The position numbers and the translations under genes are program-made. The notes under the pieces are model-generated. The model had not been told where the DNA came from and searched no databases. It worked only from the letters and a program-made list of their open reading frames with translations. This document shows, one piece after another, positions 57,577-64,000 of a stretch of 64,000 nt of DNA. Each line of letters opens with the position of its first letter. The first letter of the stretch is position 1. Source of the DNA: Streptomyces diastatochromogenes (lineage in GTDB: Bacteria; Actinomycetota; Actinomycetes; Streptomycetales; Streptomycetaceae); NCBI GenBank assembly GCA_026913215.1, contig JAPTYK010000001.1, positions 5,704,001 to 5,768,000 of the forward strand, read 5' to 3'.

Positions 57577-59124
57577 GTGTCGGCCAGCACATCCCGTACG
57601 CTCCCGCCGGAGATCGCCGAGTCCGAGTCTGTGATGGCGCTCATCGAGCGGGGAAAGGCTGATGGGCAGATCGCCGGCGATGACGTGCGTCGTGCCTTCG
57701 AGGCTGACCAGATTCCGCCAACCCAGTGGAAGAATGTTCTGCGCAGCCTCAATCAGATCCTCGAGGAAGAGGGTGTGACGCTGATGGTCAGTGCAGCGGA
57801 GTCGCCGAAGCGCGCCCGCAAGAGCGTCGCAGCGAAGAGCCCGGCCAAGCGCACCGCCACCAAGACCGTCACTGCCAGGACGACGGTGACGAAGACCACC
57901 GTCTCGGCCTCCACGGCCGCCGCGGCCGAGGGCACCGACCCGGACGACGAGGCCGGATCGCCCGCCCGGAAGGCCGCCGCCAAGAAGACCGTCGCCAAGA
58001 AGGCGGTGGCCAAGAAGACCGTCGCCAAGAAGACGGCGGCCAAGAAGACCACCTCCAAGAAGGACGCCGACGAGCTCCTCGAGGGCGAGGACCTCCTTGA
58101 GGACGTCGCGCCCGGCAAGGGTGAGGAAGAGGAGACCGAGGGCGAGAGCAAGGGCTTCGTCCTGTCCGACGAGGACGAGGACGACGCTCCGGCTCAGCAG
58201 GTCGCCGTCGCCGGCGCCACCGCCGACCCGGTCAAGGACTACCTCAAGCAGATCGGCAAGGTCCCGCTGCTCAACGCCGAGCAGGAGGTCGAGCTCGCCA
58301 AGCGCATCGAGGCCGGTCTGTTCGCCGAGGACAAGCTCGCGAACTCCGACAAGCTCGCCCCGAAGCTCAAGCGTGAGCTGGAGATCATCGCCGAGGACGG
58401 CCGCCGGGCCAAGAACCACCTCCTGGAGGCCAACCTCCGTCTGGTGGTCTCGCTGGCCAAGCGCTACACCGGCCGCGGCATGCTCTTCCTGGACCTGATC
58501 CAGGAGGGCAACCTGGGTCTGATCCGCGCCGTCGAGAAGTTCGACTACACCAAGGGCTACAAGTTCTCCACGTACGCCACCTGGTGGATCCGTCAGGCGA
58601 TCACCCGCGCCATGGCCGACCAGGCCCGCACCATCCGTATCCCGGTGCACATGGTCGAGGTCATCAACAAGCTCGCGCGCGTGCAGCGCCAGATGCTCCA
58701 GGACCTGGGCCGTGAGCCCACCCCGGAGGAGCTGGCCAAGGAACTCGACATGACCCCCGAGAAGGTCATCGAGGTCCAGAAGTACGGCCGTGAGCCGATC
58801 TCCCTCCACACCCCGCTGGGTGAGGACGGCGACAGCGAGTTCGGCGACCTCATCGAGGACTCCGAGGCGGTCGTCCCGGCCGACGCGGTCAGCTTCACGC
58901 TGCTCCAGGAGCAGCTGCACTCCGTTCTCGACACGCTCTCCGAGCGTGAGGCGGGAGTCGTCTCCATGCGCTTCGGCCTCACCGACGGCCAGCCGAAGAC
59001 GCTGGACGAGATCGGCAAGGTCTACGGCGTGACGCGAGAGCGGATCCGTCAGATCGAGTCGAAGACGATGTCGAAGCTCCGCCACCCGTCGCGCTCGCAG
59101 GTCCTGCGCGACTACCTCGACTGA
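57577..59124 (+). CDS. hrdB: Principal RNA polymerase sigma factor HrdB
   Basis: 515 residues, intact. GTG 57577 gives MSASTSRTLPPEIAESESVM, the standard Streptomyces start, with GAGAGG upstream. Region 1.1 is followed by a Lys/Ala-rich low-complexity block (AKKTVAKKAVAKKTVAKKTA) and an acidic block (FVLSDEDEDDAP). Then regions 1.2 (DPVKDYLKQIGKVPLL), 2 (NLRLVVSLAKRYTGRGMLFL, GYKFSTYATWWIRQAITRAM), 3 and 4.2 (LDEIGKVYGVTRERIRQIES). It is the group 1 (sigma-70) factor for vegetative transcription and the best species marker in the window. A hairpin follows. Confidence 0.98.
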   Translation: MSASTSRTLPPEIAESESVMALIERGKADGQIAGDDVRRAFEADQIPPTQWKNVLRSLNQILEEEGVTLMVSAAESPKRARKSVAAKSPAKRTATKTVTARTTVTKTTVSASTAAAAEGTDPDDEAGSPARKAAAKKTVAKKAVAKKTVAKKTAAKKTTSKKDADELLEGEDLLEDVAPGKGEEEETEGESKGFVLSDEDEDDAPAQQVAVAGATADPVKDYLKQIGKVPLLNAEQEVELAKRIEAGLFAEDKLANSDKLAPKLKRELEIIAEDGRRAKNHLLEANLRLVVSLAKRYTGRGMLFLDLIQEGNLGLIRAVEKFDYTKGYKFSTYATWWIRQAITRAMADQARTIRIPVHMVEVINKLARVQRQMLQDLGREPTPEELAKELDMTPEKVIEVQKYGREPISLHTPLGEDGDSEFGDLIEDSEAVVPADAVSFTLLQEQLHSVLDTLSEREAGVVSMRFGLTDGQPKTLDEIGKVYGVTRERIRQIESKTMSKLRHPSRSQVLRDYLD

Positions 59125-59153
59125 TCCGTACGAGGTACGCATCGGCACACGGA

Positions 59154-59189
59154 AGGGCCCGGTTTCCCCGAGAGGGGGAGCCGGGCCCT
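59154..59189. terminator. hrdB terminator hairpin
   Basis: AGGGCCCGG (59154-59162) pairs with CCGGGCCCT (59181-59189); CCCC and GGGG inside add to the stem. It is located 30 bp after the hrdB stop. Confidence 0.82.
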
Positions 59190-59268
59190 CCGGCTTTGCT
59201 GGGGTGCACGGCGGGGACACGTGCTGGACGCTGGGTGAACCGACATCACCCGAGAGTCAGGAGGCTCC

Positions 59269-60084
59269 ATGCGTGGTTCCCTCATCCGAGCATTGACGGG
59301 TGCTCTGGGCCTGGTCACCGCGGCGGCGGGGCAGCTTGCCACCGCAGGCCCCGTGGTCGCCGACAGCGTCGTGGTGGGTGGCCGGCCGACCCGGATCACG
59401 GACGCGCCGTGGGTGGTGGCGCTGTCCAGCCGTGACCGGTTCGGGGGTACGCGCGCGGGCAGTTCTGCGGGGTGTGGTCGTCGCGCCGACCAAGGTCCTC
59501 ACGGCGGCCCACTGCCTGGGCCGTGAGGTGCTCGGCGGCGAGCCGTGGGAGGTGCGCGACTTCGTGGTCATCGCGGGCCGTGCGGCGCTGAGCGGGCAGG
59601 AGGGGCAGGAGGTCCGGATCTCGGACACCTGGGTCAATCCCGACTACGACCCGACGACCAACGCGGGCGACCTGGCCGTGCTGACGCTGGGGAGCCCGCT
59701 GCCGCAGTCGTACGTGATCGGTGTGGCCCGCTCGGGAGACGCGGCGTACGCGCCCGGGGTGGAGGCGGACGTCTACGGCTGGGGTGACACGACCGGCAAC
59801 GGTGCCTATGCCTCCACGCTGCGGACGGCGCGCGTCCAGGTGCTGCCGGACGCGGCGTGCGAGCGGGCGTACCCGGGCGGGTTCGGCGTCCGCTACCAGC
59901 GCGGCACGATGCTGTGCGCGGGCGACCCGCAGGGCGGGAAGGACGCGTGCCAGGGGACAGTGGCGGCCCGCTGGTGGCCCAGGGGCTCCTCGTCGGCCTG
60001 GTGTCCTGGGGCAGCGGCTGTGGGCAGGCCGAGAACCCGGGCGTCTACACGCGGGTCTCCGCGGTGCTGCCGCCGAGCTTCTGA
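59269..60084 (+). CDS. Secreted trypsin-like serine protease
   Basis: About 272 residues with breaks near 59458 and 59955. Signal peptide MRGSLIRALTGALGLVTAAA precedes the mature N-terminus VVVGGRPT (compare IVGG of trypsins). Triad: His in VLTAAHCLG, Asp in NAGDLAVLTL and, after repair, Ser in CQGDSGGPLVAQG. SWGSGCGQAENPGVYTRV near the end is typical of S1 trypsins. It lies between hrdB and the DUF7455 gene and has its own promoter region. Confidence 0.9.
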
Positions 60085-60158
60085 ACCCACGCCCGAGGGC
60101 GGGGAGAGGTGGTGGCCCCGGATTCCACCGGGGCGCGAGCACGCGGGGAGTACGAGAA

Positions 60159-60195
60159 CGGGCGGTCGCCCCTGAGATCAGGGTGTGACCGCCCG
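60159..60195. terminator. Hairpin after the secreted trypsin
   Basis: CGGGCGGTC (60159-60167) pairs with GACCGCCCG (60187-60195), with partial pairing inside. It lies between convergent genes and could terminate both. Confidence 0.75.
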
Positions 60196-60239
60196 TCGTC
60201 CGGTCAGCGACCGGCCCTGGGCTCGTCGTGGATGGCGCG

Positions 60240-60473
60240 TCAGGCGTGGTCCTCGCCCTGCGTGCGGGCCGGCACGTCCGTCAGCCGGTCCGTCTCATCC
60301 TGTATCTCAACGGCGATCTTCTTGAGTTCCGGCTCGAACTTGCGTCCGTGGTGGGCGCAGAAGAGCAAGTCACCTCCGCTGGTCAGAACGACGCGCAGGT
60401 ATGCCTGGGCGCCGCAGCGGTCGCAACGGTCAGCGGCCGTCAGGGGGCTCGCGGGGGTCAGAACAGTAGTCAC
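60240..60473 (-). CDS. Small DUF7455 protein with a Cys/His pair
   Basis: 77 residues, intact. It starts MTTVLTPASPLTAADRCDRC and has AADRCDRCGAQAYLRVVL and LLFCAHHGRKFE, a C-x2-C ... C-x-H-H pattern that suggests a small zinc ribbon. This small protein is conserved between hrdB and gyrB2/parE in Streptomyces. The function is unknown. The ribosome-binding site is in AGAGAAGAGG just upstream. Confidence 0.75.
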   Translation of the reverse strand: MTTVLTPASPLTAADRCDRCGAQAYLRVVLTSGGDLLFCAHHGRKFEPELKKIAVEIQDETDRLTDVPARTQGEDHA

Positions 60474-60906
60474 GTCGCCTCTTCTCTAGCTCGACGAGCT
60501 GTCGTACCAGGGTCAACATCCAACCAGGCCGAAAACGTTCCCGCTCGTGGCTTTTCCTTGAAACTTCTTCCTAAGGTGGCTGTCTGCTGCCGGTTGGCGG
60601 CGAATGAGCCGTATTGCGTCGCTCTACGGATTTCGCGTTGCTTGTGTCGGTTAGCCCTCCCGGCGTGGTTGCCGGTTGTTCATGAGGACGTGCCCGGAGC
60701 CTAAATGGTTCATGCCTCGAAGGGAACGTGATGTTCACGTCACCCCATCGAGGGATCGAACATTCATGCGACCCTGGACTAGCATGAAGAATCGGGGAGG
60801 GTGGCGTTACAACGGCTCTACCAGGCATCGGTACCCTCTGAGCGGTGACCGACGCCGGGCCTTACCCCACCGGGCCAGATTTCAAATTCAGCGAGGAGCG
60901 AACCGC
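60474..60906. other. Intergenic region with the parE promoter
   Basis: 433 bp between divergent genes. It is less GC-rich than the coding regions. It contains a perfect palindrome ACGTGA-TGT-TCACGT (60726-60740) and several copies of TTCATG (for example near 60679, 60709 and 60762). AGGAG before GTG 60907 serves parE. No gene is visible. Confidence 0.6.
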
Positions 60907-63024
60907 GTGACCGCCGAGACGTCCGTGCCGTCCAGTGCGCTGCTGACCGCAGACCGTGACGGTTCCAACTACACCGCGCGGCACCTGCTCGTACTCGAAG
61001 GGCTCGAAGCGGTCCGCAAGCGCCCCGGTATGTACATCGGGTCCACCGACAGCCGCGGCCTGATGCACTGCATCTGGGAGATCATCGACAACTCGGTCGA
61101 CGAGGCCCTCGGTGGCTACTGCGACCGCATCGAGGTCATCCTCCACGACGACGGCTCCGTCGAGGTCCGGGACAACGGCCGGGGCATCCCGGTCGACGTC
61201 GAGCCGAAGACCGGCCTCTCCGGCGTCGAGGTCGTCATGACCAAGCTGCACGCCGGCGGAAAGTTCGGCGGCGGGTCGTACGCGGCGTCGGGCGGTCTGC
61301 ACGGCGTCGGCGCCTCCGTGGTCAACGCCCTGTCGGCCCGCCTCGACGTCGAGGTCGACCGGAACAGCGCGACCCACTCGATCTCCTTCCGCCGGGGCGT
61401 CCCCGGCATCTTCACCGAGCAGGGCCCCGACAGCCCCTTCGACCCGGCCAACGGCCTCGTCAAGACCAAGCGCGTCCCCAAGACCCGCACCGGCACGCGC
61501 ATCCGCTACTGGGCGGACCGGCAGATCTTCCTCAAGGACGCCAAGCTCTCCCTGGAGACGCTCCACCAGCGCGCCCGCCAGACCGCCTTCCTCGTCCCGG
61601 GCCTCACCATCGTCGTCCGTGACGAGCGGGACCTGGCCGACATCGGCAAGAGCGAGGAGACCTTCCGCTTCGACGGAGGCATCAGCGAGTTCTGCGAGTA
61701 CCTCGCGCAGGACAAGGCCGTCTGCGACATCCAGCGCCTCACCGGACAGGGCACCTTCAAGGAGACCGTCCCCGTCCTCGACGAGCGCGGGCACATGACC
61801 CCGACCGAGGTCACCCGCGAGCTCGCGGTCGACGTCGCGCTGCGCTGGGGCACCGGCTACGACACCACGGTCAAGTCCTTCGTCAACATCATCGCCACCC
61901 CGAAGGGCGGCACCCACGTCTCCGGCTTCGAGCAGGCCATCACCAAGACGGTGAACGAGGTGCTGCGCTCGGCCAAGATGCTGCGCGTCGCCGAGGACGA
62001 CATCGTCAAGGACGACGCCCTGGAGGGGCTCACGGCCGTCGTGACGGTCCGCCTCGCCGAGCCGCAGTTCGAGGGGCAGACCAAGGAGATCCTCGGCACC
62101 TCCGCCGCCCGCCGGATCGTGGCGAACGTGGTGGCGAAGGAGCTCAAGGCCTTCCTCACCTCCACCAAGCGGGACGACAAGGCACAGGCCCGCGCCGTCC
62201 TCGAGAAGGCCGTCGCCGCGGCGCGAACCCGGATCGCGGCCCGCCAGCACAAGGAGGCGCAGCGGAGGAAGACCGCGCTGGAGTCCTCCTCGCTGCCGGC
62301 CAAGCTCGCGGACTGCCGCAGCGACGACGTGGAGCGCAGCGAGCTCTTCATCGTCGAGGGAGACTCCGCCCTCGGTACGGCGAAGCTCGCCCGGAACAGC
62401 GAGTTCCAGGCGCTCCTGCCGATCCGAGGCAAGATCCTCAACGTCCAGAAGTCGTCCGTCTCGGACATGCTCAAGAACGCCGAGTGCGGCGCGATCATCC
62501 AGGTCATAGGAGCGGGCTCGGGCCGCACCTTCGACATCGACGCCGCCCGCTACGGGAAGATCGTCCTCCTGGTCGACGCCGACGTCGACGGCGCCCACAT
62601 CCGCTGCCTGCTGCTGACGCTCTTCCAGCGGTACATGCGGCCCATGGTCGAGGCCGGGCGGGTCTTCGCCGCGGTGCCGCCGCTGCACCGGATCGAGCTC
62701 GTCCAGCCCAAGAAGGGGCAGGACAAGTACGTCTACACGTACTCCGACAACGAGCTGCGGCAGACCCTCCTGGAGTTCCAGCGCAAGGGGGTCCGCTACA
62801 AGGACGCCATCCAGCGCTACAAGGGCCTCGGCGAGATGGACGCCGACCAGCTCGCGGAGACCACGATGGACCCGCGCCACCGCACCCTGCGCCGGATCAA
62901 CATCGGCGACCTGGACGCGGCGGAGCAGGTCTTCGACCTCCTCATGGGCAACGATGTGGCGCCCCGCAAGGAGTTCATCACCGGATCGGCGGCCACCCTC
63001 GACCGCTCGCGCATCGACGCCTGA
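60907..63024 (+). CDS. parE: DNA topoisomerase IV subunit B / second GyrB-type subunit
   Basis: 705 residues, intact. GHKL ATPase landmarks: IWEIIDNSVDEALGGY, DNGRGIPVDV, GGSYAASGGLHGVGASVVNA. The transducer and TOPRIM domains have LFIVEGDSALGTAKLARNSE (Glu) and LLVDADVDGAHIRCLLL (Asp-x-Asp). Type IIA topoisomerase subunit B, which works with an A subunit (ParC/GyrA type) not present in this window. The length fits ParE/GyrB2; the standard GyrB locus next to dnaA is elsewhere. GTG 60907 follows AGGAG. In Streptomyces this gene (SCO5822 in S. coelicolor) lies two genes after hrdB. Confidence 0.93.
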   Translation: MTAETSVPSSALLTADRDGSNYTARHLLVLEGLEAVRKRPGMYIGSTDSRGLMHCIWEIIDNSVDEALGGYCDRIEVILHDDGSVEVRDNGRGIPVDVEPKTGLSGVEVVMTKLHAGGKFGGGSYAASGGLHGVGASVVNALSARLDVEVDRNSATHSISFRRGVPGIFTEQGPDSPFDPANGLVKTKRVPKTRTGTRIRYWADRQIFLKDAKLSLETLHQRARQTAFLVPGLTIVVRDERDLADIGKSEETFRFDGGISEFCEYLAQDKAVCDIQRLTGQGTFKETVPVLDERGHMTPTEVTRELAVDVALRWGTGYDTTVKSFVNIIATPKGGTHVSGFEQAITKTVNEVLRSAKMLRVAEDDIVKDDALEGLTAVVTVRLAEPQFEGQTKEILGTSAARRIVANVVAKELKAFLTSTKRDDKAQARAVLEKAVAAARTRIAARQHKEAQRRKTALESSSLPAKLADCRSDDVERSELFIVEGDSALGTAKLARNSEFQALLPIRGKILNVQKSSVSDMLKNAECGAIIQVIGAGSGRTFDIDAARYGKIVLLVDADVDGAHIRCLLLTLFQRYMRPMVEAGRVFAAVPPLHRIELVQPKKGQDKYVYTYSDNELRQTLLEFQRKGVRYKDAIQRYKGLGEMDADQLAETTMDPRHRTLRRINIGDLDAAEQVFDLLMGNDVAPRKEFITGSAATLDRSRIDA

Positions 63025-63033
63025 CGGACTCCA

Positions 63034-63066
63034 CCCGTGGGTGGAGCCACACGCTCCACCCACGGG
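63034..63066. terminator. parE terminator hairpin
   Basis: A perfect 13-bp stem (63034-63046 with 63054-63066) with a 7-base loop CCACACG, 10 bp after the parE stop. Confidence 0.85.
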
Positions 63067-63121
63067 CCGATCACGCGATCGCCCACTCTCCGTAACATCG
63101 AAGTGTCGGAGGGGGACGGAC

Positions 63122-64000
63122 ATGAGCGAGAAGCGCTACCGAGGCATCACGAGGACGAAGACACCGGCGAGGCCGGATTCGGAGTCGCAGTCGGCAAGGA
63201 CGGGGAGCGCGGCGGCGCGCGGGTCCTCCTGGGGGTCCTGGCCCTCGAGGGAGGCGCTCACCCGCGTCGGTGTGCCCCGGGGGCGGATCGTCCTCGACCA
63301 CACCATGATCGCGGCCCTGAGCGTCCTGGTGGTGACCGGCTGCTACATCTCGGGAGCGTTCGACGGCTGGTACGCACCCTTGCCTCCGCTGGGGTTCGGG
63401 CTCTGCGTGGCGGCGGCGCTGCGGTATCACCACACGACCCTCGACCATCGTCTGGCGGCCTCGCTGGGAATGCTCGCGGTGATCACGCTCTGCGGCCTGG
63501 GGGCCTACGCGGCGGGTGCCCCGACGCCCGCGACGGTGATCTGGATCGTCGTCTCGGTCATGGCGATGGAGCGGCTGCCGCTGCCCGTGGGGCTGGCCAC
63601 CGTGGCGGTTCTCGTGGCCGGGTTTGTGGAGGCCGACGAGACAGGGATCCTGGGGGCAGGCGTCACGACGGCGGCCGTCCTGCTCGCCGGCTACTCCCTC
63701 CGGCTGGACGCCGAGGCGCGAGGGGCCGGGTTCCAACTGCTCGCCCAGGAAAGGCTCGCCCGGGAGGCGGAGGCCGCCTCGGCGGCGCTCGCCGAGCGTG
63801 CCAGGATCGCGAGGGAGATACATGACGTGCTCGCCCACAGCCTCTCCGCGCAGATGGTGCACCTGGAGGTCGCACGGCTCCAGGTCGAGGCCGGGGCGGA
63901 CCGCGGGGAGATCCTCAAGCTCGTGACCTCGGCCCGTTCCATGGCTAGGGAGGGCCTCGCCGAGACCCGCCACGCGCTCTCGGCCCTGCGGGGGGACATG
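63122..64000 (+). CDS. Sensor histidine kinase, HisKA_3 type (N-terminal part, runs off the end)
   Basis: 293 codons open from ATG 63122 (GGAGGGGG upstream) to the window edge. After a basic, Ser-rich N-terminus, five or six hydrophobic segments follow (TMIAALSVLVVTGCYIS, LPPLGFGLCVAAALRY, LAASLGMLAVITLCGLGAYA, TVIWIVVSVMAM, VGLATVAVLVAGFVEA, VTTAAVLLAGYSLRL). Then the dimerisation helix with the phosphoacceptor His (RARIAREIHDVLAHSLSAQM). The ATPase domain and the usual response-regulator partner are beyond the window. Confidence 0.88.
   Translation, partial: MSEKRYRGITRTKTPARPDSESQSARTGSAAARGSSWGSWPSREALTRVGVPRGRIVLDHTMIAALSVLVVTGCYISGAFDGWYAPLPPLGFGLCVAAALRYHHTTLDHRLAASLGMLAVITLCGLGAYAAGAPTPATVIWIVVSVMAMERLPLPVGLATVAVLVAGFVEADETGILGAGVTTAAVLLAGYSLRLDAEARGAGFQLLAQERLAREAEAASAALAERARIAREIHDVLAHSLSAQMVHLEVARLQVEAGADRGEILKLVTSARSMAREGLAETRHALSALRGDM

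Noticed and set aside
1..64000. CRISPR arrays, insertion sequences, tRNA or rRNA genes, attachment sites
   Set aside because: None found by eye; no transposase-like protein and no spaced direct-repeat pattern apart from the two coding 15-bp arrays.

Overview
The window is high-GC actinomycete chromosome, almost certainly from a Streptomyces. It carries hrdB (principal sigma factor), a WhiH-type sporulation regulator, class II ribonucleotide reductase nrdJ with nrdR, lexA, an HflX GTPase, a second RelA/SpoT homologue and a ParE/GyrB2 subunit. From memory, this order matches the S. coelicolor region between miaB and gyrB2/parE. Codon third positions are almost all G or C, and GTG starts are frequent.

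Layout: 1-9325 is accessory. It holds the end of a LuxR regulator, a tautomerase, and then one long apparent operon (704-9260): Asp/Glu-racemase-fold protein, FAD monooxygenase, second Asp/Glu-racemase-fold protein, a 23-codon small ORF, HemB, HemA (glutamyl-tRNA reductase), an NDP-forming acyl-CoA ligase and HemL. The neighbouring genes overlap or lie only a few bases apart. The operon can make 5-aminolevulinate from Glu-tRNA and then porphobilinogen, but has no hemC or hemD, so it looks like a dedicated supply of ALA/porphobilinogen to another product rather than heme synthesis. This is the best candidate in the window for an undescribed system. 9338-13470 follows with ohr, a CaiB/BaiF-family protein, a NarL-type two-component pair and a DedA membrane protein.

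13653-64000 is mostly the conserved core: miaB, miaA, dapF, rshA, an M1 metallopeptidase, hflX, two tandem trypsin-like lipoproteins, a four-gene NIS-siderophore block (aminotransferase, IucA/IucC, GNAT, IucC), dinG, lexA, nrdR-nrdJ, terD, nat, small enzymes, rnhB, a RecQ helicase with a phosphoribosyltransferase tail, a DUF4192 protein, a glycogen-debranching-like protein, an NrtR-type Nudix regulator, an ABC transporter, whiH, hrdB, a secreted trypsin, a DUF7455 protein, parE, and the N-terminal part of a histidine kinase that runs off the end.

Data-quality caution: roughly 70 reading-frame breaks are visible, many inside essential genes (hemB, miaA, dapF, lexA, nrdJ, rnhB). Every break worked out base by base is repaired by adding one base, usually in a short C or G run. 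They are best read as sequencing or assembly deletions, so broken genes are annotated here as single genes across their frameshifts, and several apparent fusions (nrdR-nrdJ, recQ with the next gene, kinase with response regulator) are rejected as artefacts.
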